Assembly: GCA_025050535.1 (NCBI GenBank)
Contig: JALBVF010000004.1
Coordinates: 119,572-183,571 of the forward strand
Length of the DNA stretch: 64,000 nucleotides
Direction: 5' to 3'
Source: Candidatus Protistibacter heckmannii
GTDB lineage: Bacteria; Pseudomonadota; Gammaproteobacteria; Burkholderiales; Burkholderiaceae
The notes under the pieces are model-generated. The model saw only the letters and a list, made by a program, of their open reading frames with translations. It made no database searches and was not told where the DNA came from. A program made the position numbers and the translations under genes. Shown here one piece after another: positions 33,009 to 43,315 of the stretch. Within the stretch, counting starts at the first letter, position 1, and each line of letters opens with the position of its first letter.

Positions 33009-33638
33009 TCAGGCGGCAGGAGCGGCAGAGGCTGCGCCCGGAGCGTCCCCGGCAGCGTCTTCGGCCGACTTCTCGGCGTTGGGCTGCTTGAGCGAGGCGA
33101 CCACGGGGTTTTCCTGCTCGACATGTTGGACCAGCGACACGCCGTTGGGCAGCTTGATGTCCTTGGCGTGAGCGGAGTAGCCCAGTTCGGCCTTCGAGAG
33201 GTCCACCTCGAGGAATTTGGGCAGGGCGCCGGGCAGGCAGGTGATGTCGATTTCAGTCATCACGTGGCTGACGATGGCGCTGCCTAGCTTGACGGCGGGC
33301 GAAAGGTCCGCGCCGATGAAGTGCAGGGGCACCTTGACGTGAATCTTCTTGGTGGCGTCAACGCGCTGGAAGTCCACGTGCAGCACCAGGGGCTTGAAGG
33401 GGTGCATCTGGAAATCGCGCAGCAGGACTTGCTGGGACTTGCCGGCCACTTCGAGGTCCAGGATGGAAGAGTGGAAAGCTTCCTTGCGCATGGAGTGGAA
33501 GAGGGCGTTGTGATCGAGTTCGATCATTTGCGGCTCGGCCGTAACGCCATAGACCACGGCAGGGGTTTTTCCAGTGTTGCGCAGGCGGCGGCTCGCACCC
33601 GTTCCCTGTACGCTACGCTCAAAAGCGACGACTTTCAT
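33009..33638 (-). CDS. rplY: 50S ribosomal protein L25/general stress protein Ctc
   Basis: Long (CTC-type) L25 of 209 aa. The N-terminal 5S rRNA-binding domain ([20 protein letters not shown]) is followed by a beta-domain ([20 protein letters not shown]) and an Ala-rich tail. Its position between prs and pth is conserved. Intact. Confidence 0.95.
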   Translation of the reverse strand: MKVVAFERSVQGTGASRRLRNTGKTPAVVYGVTAEPQMIELDHNALFHSMRKEAFHSSILDLEVAGKSQQVLLRDFQMHPFKPLVLHVDFQRVDATKKIHVKVPLHFIGADLSPAVKLGSAIVSHVMTEIDITCLPGALPKFLEVDLSKAELGYSAHAKDIKLPNGVSLVQHVEQENPVVASLKQPNAEKSAEDAAGDAPGAASAAPAA

Positions 33639-33777
33639 TGAATTCTCCAGATTTTCTGACCGCCCGCGACCAGGCCGGCCAACTAAGAAACCCGCTCGGA
33701 AGCACCGGATTCAGACCAAAAACAGCCTGAAATCAATACATTGAGCCTTGCTGAGGGCTCGCGAGTATATCAGCTTT

Positions 33778-34734
33778 TCAGCTTTCTGCAAAAAGCGACA
33801 TGACCGAATCACCCCGGCTGAGGCGGACCACGGTCTCGGCCAGGATGGGGGCCGTGCTGAGCTGGCGGAACTTGGGATTGCTGAGCGCGTCGTCCCGCAG
33901 GGGGATGGTGTCGCAGACCACGACTTCGTCGAGGTCGGACTCGGCGATGCGGGCGACCGCGCCGCCGGAGAGCACGGGGTGCGTGCAGTAAGCGAATACT
34001 TTCAGCGCGCTGCGTTCCTTGAGAACCTGGGCGGCCTTGCACAGGGTGCCGCCAGTGTCGATCATGTCGTCCATGATCACGCAGTTGCGGCCTTCGACTT
34101 CACCGATGATGTTCATCACCTCGGCCACGCTGGCCTTGGGACGGCGCTTGTCGATGATGGCCAGGTCGCAGCCGAGCTGCTTGGCCAGCGCGCGGGCGCG
34201 GACCACGCCGCCGACGTCGGGCGAGACCACCAGCAGGTTGTCGTAGTTCTTCTGGCGCAGGTCGCCCAGGAGCACGGGCGAGGCGTAGAGGTTGTCGACG
34301 GGGATGTCGAAGAAGCCCTGGATCTGGTCGGCGTGCAGGTCCATGGTGAGCACTCGCTCAACGCCGGCGACCTGCTGCAGCATGTTGGCGACGATCTTGG
34401 CGGAGATGGCCACGCGCGCTGAGCGCGGGCGGCGGTCCTGCCGGGCGTAGCCGAAATAGGGAATCATGGCGGTGATGCGGCCGGCCGAGGCGCGCTTGAG
34501 CGCGTCGACCATCACCATCAGCTCCATGAGATTGTCGTTCGCGGGCGCGCAGGTCGATTGCAGCACGATGACGTGCTTGCCACGCACGTTTTCCTGGATT
34601 TCGACCTGGATTTCACCGTCGGAGAAACGGCCTACGAGGGCTTTGCCGAGAGGAATGCCGAGAATCTTGACGACCGCCTCAGCGAGGGCGGGATTGGCAT
34701 TGCCAGTAAAAATCATCAAGCCTTCTCTGCTCAT
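33778..34734 (-). CDS. prs: Ribose-phosphate pyrophosphokinase
   Basis: Makes PRPP from ribose 5-phosphate and ATP for nucleotide, His and Trp synthesis. The protein is 318 aa. The family motifs are present: [16 protein letters not shown], the catalytic flexible loop near [12 protein letters not shown], and the PRPP-binding [13 protein letters not shown]. Downstream of tRNA-Gln and ispE on the same strand, a conserved linkage. Intact. Confidence 0.97.
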   Translation of the reverse strand: MSREGLMIFTGNANPALAEAVVKILGIPLGKALVGRFSDGEIQVEIQENVRGKHVIVLQSTCAPANDNLMELMVMVDALKRASAGRITAMIPYFGYARQDRRPRSARVAISAKIVANMLQQVAGVERVLTMDLHADQIQGFFDIPVDNLYASPVLLGDLRQKNYDNLLVVSPDVGGVVRARALAKQLGCDLAIIDKRRPKASVAEVMNIIGEVEGRNCVIMDDMIDTGGTLCKAAQVLKERSALKVFAYCTHPVLSGGAVARIAESDLDEVVVCDTIPLRDDALSNPKFRQLSTAPILAETVVRLSRGDSVMSLFAES

Positions 34735-34797
34735 GCGTGCCCTGCCGTGACGACGTTGGGAAGCGCTGCCAGGCCATGGCCCGCCAAACGCAAGGGA

Positions 34798-34874
34798 TGG
34801 CAGGGGAGGAAAGACTCGAACCCTCGCATGCCGGAATCAAAATCCGGTGCCTTAACCAACTTGGCGACTCCCCT
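34798..34874 (-). tRNA. tRNA-Gln (anticodon TTG)
   Basis: Cloverleaf on the minus strand with acceptor stem AGGGGAG/CTCCCCT, anticodon stem-loop CCGGA-TTTTGAT-TCCGG with anticodon TTG, T arm GAGGGTTCGAGTCTTTC, and encoded CCA. It lies between ispE and prs, the usual betaproteobacterial site. The T stem (GAGGG with TTTC) contains non-canonical pairs. Confidence 0.93.
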
Positions 34875-34889
34875 ACACTTCAAAGCCGT

Positions 34890-35768
34890 TCACACGAAAT
34901 CCGCCAGCGGATGGCGCCCCTGGCCTGGAGCCGCTACGGCCCGCCAGCCTTTCGGCAGCTCTTGCGCGGCGCGGCCGGTGGCCTCCTGGGCCTGCTCCTG
35001 ATTGGAGAAGCTGGCGAACACGCAGCTTCCGGAGCCCGACATCCGCGCCGGATAAGCCTGCTTGCGCAGCCAATCCAGAGCTTGCGAGATTTCAGCGTAT
35101 TTTGCACTAGCCACCGTTTCCAGGTCGTTACGTCCGAAACTGAAAAGATCGGCCTGCGCAATGAAGTCCGAGATTCTGACGGTTTCAGTATTGCGTGTCA
35201 AGGCGGGGTCCTGGAACACGGCTGCCGTGGCGGACTGCACCGGCGGGGAGATGACCAGGAAGTGCCGCGGCGGCAGGGCCACCGGCTGCAGCGCTTCACC
35301 CACGCCTTCGGCGAAGGCGTTTTCGCCGAAGAGAAAGAAGGGCACGTCCGCGCCGAGCTGCAGGCCCAGGCGCATCAGCTCGGCGCGCGCGAGGCCGGTT
35401 CTCCACAGGCGGTTCAGCGCCAGCAGGGTGGTGGCCGCGTCGGAGGAGCTGCCGCCGAGTCCGCCGCCGGCCGGCAGCGTCTTGCGCACGGTGATCGCCG
35501 CGCCCAGGCGCGTGCCGCTCTCCTTCTGCAGGAGGCGGGCGGCGCGCATGCACAGATCGGTCTCGGCGGGGATGCCGGGCAGCTCGTTGACGCGGACCAC
35601 CGCGCCGTCCTCGCGCAGCGCGAAGTCGAGTTCATCGCACCAGCCGATCAGTTGGAAGACGGTCTGCAGCGTGTGGTAGCCGTCGGGCCGGCGGCCCGTG
35701 ACGTGCAGGAAGAGATTGAGCTTGGCGGGCGCCTGGCAGCCCAGGATGGCTTGGCCGGTTTCCTGCAT
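34890..35768 (-). CDS. ispE: 4-diphosphocytidyl-2-C-methyl-D-erythritol kinase
   Basis: GHMP kinase of the MEP isoprenoid pathway, 292 aa from the ATG at 35768 (MQETGQA). The substrate motif APAKLNLFLHV and the ATP-binding motif LPAGGGLGGSSSDAATTLL are clear, with C-terminal MSGSGSCVFASF. An open extension upstream is dismissed because it overlaps lolB. Begins four bases after the lolB stop. Confidence 0.95.
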   Translation of the reverse strand: MQETGQAILGCQAPAKLNLFLHVTGRRPDGYHTLQTVFQLIGWCDELDFALREDGAVVRVNELPGIPAETDLCMRAARLLQKESGTRLGAAITVRKTLPAGGGLGGSSSDAATTLLALNRLWRTGLARAELMRLGLQLGADVPFFLFGENAFAEGVGEALQPVALPPRHFLVISPPVQSATAAVFQDPALTRNTETVRISDFIAQADLFSFGRNDLETVASAKYAEISQALDWLRKQAYPARMSGSGSCVFASFSNQEQAQEATGRAAQELPKGWRAVAAPGQGRHPLADFV

Positions 35769-35772
35769 AGCG

Positions 35773-36315
35773 TCAGTCCTGGGACGGCTCGGCGTCGATC
35801 GCCAGCTTGAGTTCGACGGCCTGGCCGGCCGCTGCGCTGCTGGCCGCGATGCGGCGGTCCTGCGCATAGGCGCTGCAGTCGATGGTCCAGCCCGATTCGC
35901 TCCAGCGCGCCGCGGCGCTCGCCGCCGGAGGCCGGCAGCGCAGCCAGCTGCCCAGCCTGGCGAAGGGCAGCGGGAAGCCGAAGAGCTCGGCGAGAAGCGC
36001 GTCGGCGTCGGCGCCCGAGCGGGTTTCGCCGCCGCTCATCTCTAGCCGCGCGCCGGAGGCCGATGCGCTCAGGCGCGCCTGCGACTGGCCGAAGTGGGGG
36101 AAGAGTTCGAGGCTTTCCTCCTGCGCGCCCTTGCGCCAGAGGAAACGGCCTTGCACGCCTTGATCGAGCTTGCCTTGGTGGAGGTCGCCGTAGCGCGCGG
36201 CGAAGCGGCCGCTCACGGCCTCCTCGCCCGCCAGGCGCACGGGCGCCTGCGCACATCCGGCCAGCAGCGCCGCGCCGAGCAGTGCGGCGGCCGCGGCCTC
36301 AATTGTTGATCTCAT
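35773..36315 (-). CDS. lolB: Outer-membrane lipoprotein insertion factor LolB
   Basis: Accepts lipoproteins from LolA and inserts them in the outer membrane. The 180-aa protein has a lipoprotein signal ending LLGAALLAGC. Typical LolB core elements are VSGRFAARYGDLHQGKLDQG and LLAELFGFPLPFARLGSWLR. Slightly shorter than the usual 190-200 aa. It overlaps the TPR gene upstream and lies four bases from ispE. Confidence 0.85.
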   Translation of the reverse strand: MRSTIEAAAAALLGAALLAGCAQAPVRLAGEEAVSGRFAARYGDLHQGKLDQGVQGRFLWRKGAQEESLELFPHFGQSQARLSASASGARLEMSGGETRSGADADALLAELFGFPLPFARLGSWLRCRPPAASAAARWSESGWTIDCSAYAQDRRIAASSAAAGQAVELKLAIDAEPSQD

Positions 36316-38134
36316 CCGGCTTGAGGAAGCGGGCCAGGATCTTGCGCAGGGTTTCGTTGGCGGGGTCGAGCTGCTGCGCGGTGCGCCAGATCTTGCGCGC
36401 CTGTTCCTGCTCGCCCAGACCCCAGAGCACTTCGCCGAAGTGCGCGCTGATCTCGGCCTCGGGCTTGATCTCGAAGGCTTTGCTCAGCGTGGCGCGCGCC
36501 TCGTTGAGATTGCCCATGCGGTACTGCACCCAGCCCATGCTGTCGAGGATGTAGGGATCGCTCGGCGCGAGCTTCATCGCCTTGCTCACCAATTCCTGCG
36601 CCTCGCCCAGACGCAGGTTGCGGTCGGCCAGCGAATAGCCTAGCGCGTTGTAGGCGTGGTACATGTCGGGCTGCAGGTCGATGGCCTTGCGCAGCGAGGC
36701 TTCCATGTCGTTCAGGTCGTCGAGCTTTTCCGAGGCCATCGCCGCGTCGTACCAGAGGTCGGCGTCATTGGGCTGCTCGCGCAGCATGACGCGCAGCTTG
36801 GCGAGCGCCAGGTCATAGCGCTTGGCTTCCATCAGCACCGCGACTTCGGTGCGGCTCAGAGCGAGCCGCGCCTGCGGGGTGCTGGCTTCTTCCAGATCGT
36901 CGGCCTGGCGCAGGTCTTCAAAGACGGCCTGCGCCTCGCCGATGCGCCCGGCCTTGGCCAGCAGGTGCGCGCGCTGCACCTGCGTCTGGACACGCATCGA
37001 GGGGGCGTCGATCTTGTTGAGCCATTCCGCGGCGCCGAGCAGGTCGCCGCGCGCCTCGGCAATGCGAGCCATGTTCTGATAGGCCAGCTGCACCGCGCGC
37101 GGCTTGGGCATGACGATGCCCGCGGCGATGCGTTCGCCGTAGGCTTTGATCAGATTGCGCATCAGCTGCTCGGCTTCGTCGAGTCTGCCGGCCTGGATGT
37201 CGACCAGGGCCAGGGCGAGATTCGCCTTGGCGTCGTTGGGATTGCGCTTGATGATTTCGATGAACTGCACCTGCGCTGCCGTCTCGCGGCCATCGGCGAT
37301 GAGCATGCGGGCGAGCTGCATGCGCGCCTGCACCGCCTGCGGATAGCGGTCGATGAAGCGCTCGAGCCGGGCGTACTGGGCGTTGCGGTCGGGATGATCG
37401 ATGCCGGAAGCGAAGATCACGGCCTCTTCGTCGTCGGGCTTGAGCTTGAGCGAGAGTTCGGCTTCCTCCACCGCCTGCGCCTTGTCCTGGGCGAGCAGAT
37501 AGGCGCGGGCCAGGGCGAGGTGGCTTTCTGGCCGCTGCATGTCCTTCGGATCGCGCGCGAGCAGCCGCTTGAGAAGCTGCACGCCTTCGGCCGGATTGGG
37601 CGCGCGGGCCAGCTGCTGCTGCACGACGAGGATGGCGTCGCCGCGCTCGGAAGCGGTGGCGCCGTCGAGCTGCTGCGCGAAGAGGGGCAGGGCTTCGTCG
37701 AGCTTGCCCGAGAGCACCAGCAGCATCTGCAGCACCTGACGGGTGCCTTCCAGCTGCGGAGAGATTTCATACCAGAGCCGCGCCGCCTCGAGGGCGTCGA
37801 GCTGATGCTGGGTGGTGAAGCCGATCTCCACCGCGCGGCGCGCGAAGCGCGGATCGTGGGTGCTGCGCGCGAGGCTGGTGTAGGCTTGGATCGCCTGGAT
37901 CGGCTGGCCGCGCTGCGCGGCGATGTCGGCGGCGAGGGTGAGGAAGACAATGCGGTCGGAGAGCCCCACCGCCGGCAGTTTTTCCTCCGCGGCGCGGTGC
38001 GTCTTCTGGGCCTGGGCGGAGCCTTGCGCAGAGGGTGGCTTGGCCGGCTGCGCTAGCACCTGGCCGCCAGCGAACGCGCCTGCAAGCGCCAGAGGCAGCA
38101 GGCAAACGCATCTGAACGGTAGGGTAGATCTCAT
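36299..38134 (-). CDS. Tetratricopeptide-repeat protein
   Basis: A 611-aa exported protein. Signal peptide MRSTLPFRCVCLLPLALAGA ends near VLAQPA. The rest is a solenoid of about 12 TPR units (for example YHAYNALGYSLADRNLRLGE and DPYILDSMGWVQYRMGNLNE). Genes of this kind lie between mutM and lolB in betaproteobacteria. The function is unknown; a scaffolding role in the periplasm or outer membrane is an inference from the signal peptide and the LolB neighbour. Intact; stop overlaps the lolB start by 17 bases. Confidence 0.88.
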   Translation of the reverse strand: MRSTLPFRCVCLLPLALAGAFAGGQVLAQPAKPPSAQGSAQAQKTHRAAEEKLPAVGLSDRIVFLTLAADIAAQRGQPIQAIQAYTSLARSTHDPRFARRAVEIGFTTQHQLDALEAARLWYEISPQLEGTRQVLQMLLVLSGKLDEALPLFAQQLDGATASERGDAILVVQQQLARAPNPAEGVQLLKRLLARDPKDMQRPESHLALARAYLLAQDKAQAVEEAELSLKLKPDDEEAVIFASGIDHPDRNAQYARLERFIDRYPQAVQARMQLARMLIADGRETAAQVQFIEIIKRNPNDAKANLALALVDIQAGRLDEAEQLMRNLIKAYGERIAAGIVMPKPRAVQLAYQNMARIAEARGDLLGAAEWLNKIDAPSMRVQTQVQRAHLLAKAGRIGEAQAVFEDLRQADDLEEASTPQARLALSRTEVAVLMEAKRYDLALAKLRVMLREQPNDADLWYDAAMASEKLDDLNDMEASLRKAIDLQPDMYHAYNALGYSLADRNLRLGEAQELVSKAMKLAPSDPYILDSMGWVQYRMGNLNEARATLSKAFEIKPEAEISAHFGEVLWGLGEQEQARKIWRTAQQLDPANETLRKILARFLKPDEINN

Positions 38135-38216
38135 GTCGACTCCGGTTGCAAGGATTGTACCCCCAGGCGCAAAGGCATATGCGACACTTGCCGTGTTTCG
38201 GCAGCTCTGTAACCCC

Positions 38217-39101
38217 ATGCCTGAATTACCGGAAGTCGAAGTCGTCCGTCAGGGGCTTGAGCCCTGTCTGGGCGGCGGCGGCATTCTGCGTCTCACCGTG
38301 CGCTAGCCCGTGCTGCGCTGGCCGATTCCCGCCGGACTCGATGCGCGTCTGCGCGGCGCGTCCATTGGCGCGCTCACGCGCCGGGGCAAATATCTGCTCA
38401 TCGAGGTGCGCGACAAGCCGCGCAAGCCGGGCGGCGACGCGCGCACCGCCGGCTGGCTGATCTTCCATCTGGGCATGAACGGCAATCTCACCGTCACCGA
38501 TTCTGACCGCGCCGCTGGCAAACATGATCACGTCGACATGCTCGTCGACACGGCCGCGGGCAAACGCCTGCTGCGCCTGCACGATCCGCGCCGCTTCGGC
38601 GCGCTGCTCTGGCACGACGCGGCAGACGGCGAGCCCGAATCGCATCCGCTGCTCGCCGGGCTCGGCGTCGAGCCCCTGTCGGAAGCCTTCGCCAGCGCGC
38701 GCGGCGCCCGGCTGCTCTTCGAGCGCAGCCGCGGCAGGAAGCTGGCGGTCAAGCAACTGCTGATGGCAGGCCAGGTGGTGGTCGGCGTGGGCAACATTTA
38801 CGCCTCCGAATCGCTGTTCCAGGCGTGCATCCATCCGCTCGCCGCGTCCGGCAGGGTGAGTCTCGCGCGCTACGAGCGCCTCGCGCAGGCGATCCGCGAA
38901 ATCCTGGCCGCCGCCATCAAGCGCGGCGGCAGCACGCTCAAGGATTTCGTCGGCAGCGACGGCCAGGGCGGCTACTTCCAGCTCGACTGCATGGTCTACG
39001 GCCACGCCGGAGAACCCTGCCGCGTCTGCGGCACGCCGATCCGCGAGCTGGTCATCGGCCAGCGCAACACCTTCTACTGCCCGAGCTTCCAGCGTGTCTG
39101 A
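38217..39101 (+). pseudogene. mutM: Formamidopyrimidine-DNA glycosylase with stop and lost zinc ligand
   Basis: Removes 8-oxoguanine and formamidopyrimidines. The N-terminus MPELPEVEVV supplies the catalytic Pro and Glu, and the conserved Lys is in [13 protein letters not shown] at 38304-38306 (codon 30) interrupts [18 protein letters not shown], probably from CAG. The C-terminal zinc finger reads CRVC-x16-CPSF: the fourth cysteine is Phe (TTC at 39087-39089 where TGC is expected). The frame is otherwise normal and 294 codons long. Either change should abolish activity. It overlaps the mutY start by 8 bases. Confidence 0.92.
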
Positions 39102-40305
39102 TCGGACCGCGCGCAAGAGCGCCGGGAGGAAGGCCGACGCGCTGAACGCCGCCGCCGCGCGCGACGCCGCGGGCTGGCCCGATTTCGCCGCGCGGCTCAT
39201 CGCCTGGCAGAAGCGCGCCGGCCGCCATGCGCTGCCCTGGCAGCAGACGCGCGACGCGTATCGCATCTGGCTGTCCGAGATCATGCTGCAGCAGACGCAG
39301 GTGAGCGCGGTGCTCGGCTACTACGTGCGCTTTCTCGAGGCCTTCCCGACGGTGCGCGAGCTTGCGGCCGCGAGCGGCGACCAGGTGATGGCGCTGTGGG
39401 CGGGCCTGGGCTACTACAGCCGCACGCGCAATCTGCACCGCTGCGCGCAGCTCGTCGTCGAACGTCATGGCGGCGTGTTTCCCGACGATCCCGAGGCGCT
39501 CGCCGCGCTGCCCGGCATCGGCCGCTCCACCGCCGCGGCCATCGCCGCCTTCGCCTACGGCCGGCGCGCCGCGATCCTCGACGGCAACGTCAAGCGAGTG
39601 CTCGCGCGCGCCTTCGGCATCGCCGGCGATCCGATGCGCAAGGACGTGGAGAACCGAATGTGGGCGCTGGCCGAAGCGCTGCTGCCCGAGCGCGGCGAGG
39701 GCATCGAAGCGTATACGCAGGGCCTGATGGACCTGGGCTCCGGCGTCTGCCGGCGCGGCAAGCCCGGCTGCCTGGAAGACGCGGCGCTGTGCCCTTTCTC
39801 GGCGCGCTGCGTCGCGCTGGCCGAGGGCCGCACCGCCGAACTGCCCACGCCCAAGGCGCACAAGGCGAAACCGCAGCGTCAGACCCTCATGCTGATCCTG
39901 CGGCGCGGCGGCAGGCTGCTGCTGGAGAAGCGTCCGCCCACGGGAATCTGGGGCGGGCTGTGGAGTCTGCCGCAGCTCGATGCAAGCGACGTGGCCGAAT
40001 GGACCACCGCCGACAAGGACGGCCAGGCCGCGCTCGACGGCATGGCGACCTATGCGGACCCCGCCTGGCTCGACGCCGCCGCGCGCTTCGGCCGGGTGCT
40101 GCAAAGCAGGACGCTGCCGGAGTTCGAGCATGTCTTCACACATTTCCAGCTGCGTGTCCTGCCGCTGCTGGTGGAACTGGACGCCAAGGCGGATGTGCCG
40201 CTGGCAGCCAGCGGCGACGCGCAGCGCGCGTGGATGGGCAGACAGGAGATTGCCGGCGTCGGTCTGCCGGCGCCCGTCGCGAAGCTGCTCGACACCATCA
40301 ACTGA
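39094..40305 (+). CDS. mutY: A/G-specific adenine glycosylase MutY
   Basis: Removes A mispaired with 8-oxoguanine. The protein is 403 aa from GTG 39094. Catalytic Glu is in [11 protein letters not shown], the helix-hairpin-helix with catalytic Asp in [10 protein letters not shown]...AILDGNVKR, and the iron-sulfur region [21 protein letters not shown]. The C-terminal NUDIX-like domain ([20 protein letters not shown]) recognises 8-oxoG. The spacing of the cluster cysteines (x6, x6, x5) has four more residues between the second and third than E. coli (x6, x2, x5); I am unsure whether that is normal for relatives. No stop or frameshift. Confidence 0.93.
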   Translation: MSDRTARKSAGRKADALNAAAARDAAGWPDFAARLIAWQKRAGRHALPWQQTRDAYRIWLSEIMLQQTQVSAVLGYYVRFLEAFPTVRELAAASGDQVMALWAGLGYYSRTRNLHRCAQLVVERHGGVFPDDPEALAALPGIGRSTAAAIAAFAYGRRAAILDGNVKRVLARAFGIAGDPMRKDVENRMWALAEALLPERGEGIEAYTQGLMDLGSGVCRRGKPGCLEDAALCPFSARCVALAEGRTAELPTPKAHKAKPQRQTLMLILRRGGRLLLEKRPPTGIWGGLWSLPQLDASDVAEWTTADKDGQAALDGMATYADPAWLDAAARFGRVLQSRTLPEFEHVFTHFQLRVLPLLVELDAKADVPLAASGDAQRAWMGRQEIAGVGLPAPVAKLLDTIN

Positions 40306-40344
40306 ATGGGAAACCCGCGCGCATGCTTGGCGAGCGGGCGGGCT

Positions 40345-41211
40345 TCAGATCGGGATGTCCCGGTGCCGCACCATCACGCTGCAATGCGCCGCGAAATACG
40401 TGGCCAAGCGTTCGGCGATGAACACCGAGCGGTGCTGCCCGCCGGTGCAGCCGATGGCGACGGTCAGATAGCTGCGGTTGTCTTCCACATAGCTCGGCAG
40501 CCATTTCTCGACGAAGGCGCGGATGTCGTCGGCCATCGCCAGCACGGCGGGCTGCGACAACAGGAAATCGCGCACCGGCTGATCGAGCCCGGTGAGCGGT
40601 TTGAGTTCAGCGATGTAGTGCGGATTGGGCAGCGGCCGCACGTCGAACACCAGGTCCGCGTCGTGCGGCACGCCGCGCTTGAAGCCGAAGGATTCGAAGA
40701 GCAGCGTCAGCCCGCTGGGCTCGTGGGTAATGAAGTCATTCACCAAGGCGCGCAGCGAGGAGGTGGCGAGATTGCTCGTGTCGATCTGATGGCCCAGCCC
40801 GGACAGCGGCTCGAGCATCTCGCGCTCGAGCTCGATGGCCTCGGTCAGCGAGGCGGTGTCGGCGCCGGCCTGGCCGCTGCCGGCGAGCTTGGCCGAGAGC
40901 GGATGGCGGCGGCGCGTCTCCGAATAGCGCTGCACCAAGGTGTTGGTGTCGTCGGTGAGGAAGAGGGGGCGCACGTCGTACTGCGTCTTTAGCGCCGCGA
41001 TGATGCCGGTGATGCCGACGATGGAGCCCAGGCTGCACGCGTCGATGGCGACCGCGAGCTTTTCCTTGCCTTCGGCCTCGAGCGTGCCGACGAGGTTTTC
41101 GAGCAGCGGCGTTAGGAGGTTGTCGACGCAGTAGTAGCCGGAGTCTTCCAGCACATTGAGCGCGCCCGATTTGCCCGCACCCGAGGAGTCGCTGATCAGG
41201 ACGATCCGCAT
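40345..41211 (-). CDS. rapZ: RNase adapter / nucleotide-binding protein RapZ
   Basis: P-loop protein of 288 aa (YvcJ/RapZ family). Walker A is [10 protein letters not shown], followed by SGYYCVDNL. The C-terminal domain has [20 protein letters not shown] and the terminal [18 protein letters not shown]. In enterobacteria it controls glucosamine-6-phosphate synthase sRNA decay; in betaproteobacteria it sits, as here, beside hprK and ptsN of the nitrogen-related PTS. Intact. Confidence 0.94.
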   Translation of the reverse strand: MRIVLISDSSGAGKSGALNVLEDSGYYCVDNLLTPLLENLVGTLEAEGKEKLAVAIDACSLGSIVGITGIIAALKTQYDVRPLFLTDDTNTLVQRYSETRRRHPLSAKLAGSGQAGADTASLTEAIELEREMLEPLSGLGHQIDTSNLATSSLRALVNDFITHEPSGLTLLFESFGFKRGVPHDADLVFDVRPLPNPHYIAELKPLTGLDQPVRDFLLSQPAVLAMADDIRAFVEKWLPSYVEDNRSYLTVAIGCTGGQHRSVFIAERLATYFAAHCSVMVRHRDIPI

Positions 41212-41224
41212 GCGCGCGCCCCGC

Positions 41225-42214
41225 TCAGATGAGGCGGCCGTGCTGATACTGCGGGTCGCCCTGCATGGCCGCGCGCTGGCGGTCCATGAAGTCGCGCAGG
41301 GTGTCGATGCCGCGCAGCTGCAGGATGGTGTTGCGCACCGCGGCCTCGACCAGCACCGCCAGGTTTCGGCCGGCGGCCACCTGGATCTTCACCATGCGCA
41401 CCAGCAGGCCGAGCACTTCCTTGTATTGCGAATCGATGGGCAGGCGCTCGAAGCCGCCGTCATTGCGGCGCACGAGCTCGACGATGAGCTTGAGCTTCAT
41501 CTTCCGGCGCACCGCGGTCTCGCCGAAGATCGTGCGGATGTCGAGCAGACCCAGGCCGCGCACTTCGAGCAGGTTTTGCAGCAGCGTGGGGCAGCGGCCT
41601 TCGATGAAGTCGGGGCCCAGGCGCGCGAAGTCCACCGTGTCGTCGGCGACCAGGCCGTGGCCGCGCGAGATCAGCTCCAGACCGAGTTCGCTCTTGCCAA
41701 GGCCGGAGTCGCCGGTGAGCAGCACGCCCAGGCCGAGGATGTCGAGGAACACGCCGTGCATCGTGATCTTCGGCGCGCCCTGGCGGCTGATGTACATGCG
41801 CAAGTGGTCGATGACCGAGGCCGAGGAGAAGGGCGTGGTGAACAACGGCGTGGACGAGCGCGTGCAGCGCAGGACGAGTTCGGGCGGCGCCGTGAGGCCG
41901 TCGGCCACGATCAGGAAGGGCGGCGTGAGCGCGATGACCGCGTCCATCTGCTTGCACCGGTCTTCCTGGTTGAGCTTCTCGTAATAGGCCAGCTCCGCTT
42001 CGCCGAGGATCTGGATGCGGTTCGGGTGGATCAGGTTGAGGTGGCCGACGAGGTCGGCCGAGGACGTGGCCGAGCGGACCACTTCGCGGTCGAAGGTGCG
42101 GTCCGCGCCTTCGGGACCGGCCAGCCAGTTGAGTTTGATCTCGGCCGCGTTGTCGTCAAAGATAGACTGCGCGGTGACGCCGTCGAGATTGATCGGGAAA
42201 TGCTGTTCTGTCAT
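41225..42214 (-). CDS. hprK: HPr kinase/phosphorylase
   Basis: Phosphorylates the regulatory Ser of HPr. The protein is 329 aa. The P-loop is [15 protein letters not shown], followed by VADDTVDF, and the signature [15 protein letters not shown]. It lies between ptsN and rapZ in the conserved order. Intact. Confidence 0.95.
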   Translation of the reverse strand: MTEQHFPINLDGVTAQSIFDDNAAEIKLNWLAGPEGADRTFDREVVRSATSSADLVGHLNLIHPNRIQILGEAELAYYEKLNQEDRCKQMDAVIALTPPFLIVADGLTAPPELVLRCTRSSTPLFTTPFSSASVIDHLRMYISRQGAPKITMHGVFLDILGLGVLLTGDSGLGKSELGLELISRGHGLVADDTVDFARLGPDFIEGRCPTLLQNLLEVRGLGLLDIRTIFGETAVRRKMKLKLIVELVRRNDGGFERLPIDSQYKEVLGLLVRMVKIQVAAGRNLAVLVEAAVRNTILQLRGIDTLRDFMDRQRAAMQGDPQYQHGRLI

Positions 42215-42247
42215 TGGGCGTGCGGCGGCGCTCCGGGACGCGCCATT

Positions 42248-42703
42248 TCAGGCTTTCCAGTCGCGCAGCAGGTTGTGAACCGATTGCGCGGCCGGCTCCT
42301 CGGCCAGCGCCTGGCGCATGATCTTGTCCGAGAGCAACTGGGCGATGCTCGACAGGGTTTCCAGATGCTGCTGCGTGGCCTGTTCGGGCACGAGCAGGAA
42401 AAACAGCAGGTTGACCGGCTTCTTGTCGGGCGAGCTGAATTCGATCGGCTCGGCGAGCCGGACAAATGCCGCGAGTTGTTGCTTGAGTCCCTTGATGCGG
42501 CCGTGGGGAATCGCCACGCCCGCGCCCAGGCCGGTGGAGCCCAGGGTTTCGCGCGCGAAGAGGTTCTTGGTCACCATGGCGCCGTTGACGCCGTGCAGCC
42601 GTTCAAAGAGAGTGCCGATGCGCTCGAAGAGCGCTTGTTTGCCTTCCGCGGCGATGTCCAAAAGGATATGGTCTGTGGGGAGCAGTTCAGCCAGTCGGTT
42701 CAT
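42248..42703 (-). CDS. ptsN: PTS IIA-like nitrogen-regulatory protein PtsN
   Basis: EIIA-Ntr, 151 aa from ATG 42703 (MNRLAELLPTDHILLD). The phosphorylated His is in GVAIPHGRIKGL. The frame is open to 42763 but only a TTG is available there, and family similarity starts at MNRLAEL. Works with HPr kinase and other PTS-Ntr components to control potassium and nitrogen responses. In E. coli it acts on Kdp and Trk; the Kdp system in this window is broken. Confidence 0.92.
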   Translation of the reverse strand: MNRLAELLPTDHILLDIAAEGKQALFERIGTLFERLHGVNGAMVTKNLFARETLGSTGLGAGVAIPHGRIKGLKQQLAAFVRLAEPIEFSSPDKKPVNLLFFLLVPEQATQQHLETLSSIAQLLSDKIMRQALAEEPAAQSVHNLLRDWKA

Positions 42704-42846
42704 GCCGGAGCGGATTGCCAGAGCGCGCGGTGTGCGCAGATTCGGCGCGGGTTCGTTGGACAAGGAGCGGAAATTATAGTCCAGCCGTTCTTTTTGTCAC
42801 GGTATTTATTGGCTTTTCGGAAACTTTTGCTTCGCAGTCCAGGCAA

Positions 42847-42873
42847 TAAAAAGGGCTCCGCATTCGGAGCCCC
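42847..42873 (-). terminator. Intrinsic terminator downstream of hpf
   Basis: On the minus strand GGGGCTCCG-aat-GCGGAGCCC is followed by TTTTT. It separates the rpoN-hpf transcript from ptsN. Confidence 0.82.
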
Positions 42874-42932
42874 GGTTTCTCTGGCTCGCCGGTCGGGTGG
42901 ACCGGCTCGAGCGCAGCGTGGGATAGCGTCGA

Positions 42933-43277
42933 TCAGGACTGCTCCTGATCCATCCGGTACTTGGCCGGCGTGTGCTGATGCTGTTGCTTGCGGTCCTTGT
43001 GGCGCAGCACATGGCGGTCGAGCTTGTCGACCAGACAGTCGATCGCCGCATAGAGATCTTCGTGATGCGATTCGACGAAGATATCCTTGCCCTTGAGGTG
43101 CAGATTCACCTCGGCGTATTGCCGCTTTTCCTTTTCCTTTTGATTGTCCACGGCCAGCAGAACGCTGACGCCGATCACCTGATCGAAATGCCGAACGATA
43201 CGTTCAAGCTTGATCCCAACATAGTCTCGCAGCGCCGGAGTGATATCCAGATGGTGCCCACTAATTTTGAAGTTCAT
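42933..43277 (-). CDS. hpf: Ribosome hibernation-promoting factor HPF (short form)
   Basis: A 114-aa sigma-54-modulation/ribosome-dimerising protein. The N-terminus [20 protein letters not shown] and the central [20 protein letters not shown] are typical. Located just downstream of rpoN, the usual position. Ribosome-binding site AAGGAGAG precedes the ATG. Intact. Confidence 0.95.
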   Translation of the reverse strand: MNFKISGHHLDITPALRDYVGIKLERIVRHFDQVIGVSVLLAVDNQKEKEKRQYAEVNLHLKGKDIFVESHHEDLYAAIDCLVDKLDRHVLRHKDRKQQHQHTPAKYRMDQEQS

Positions 43278-43315
43278 GCATCTCTCCTTGGGTAGTGCCG
43301 CCGACTATGGGGCGT

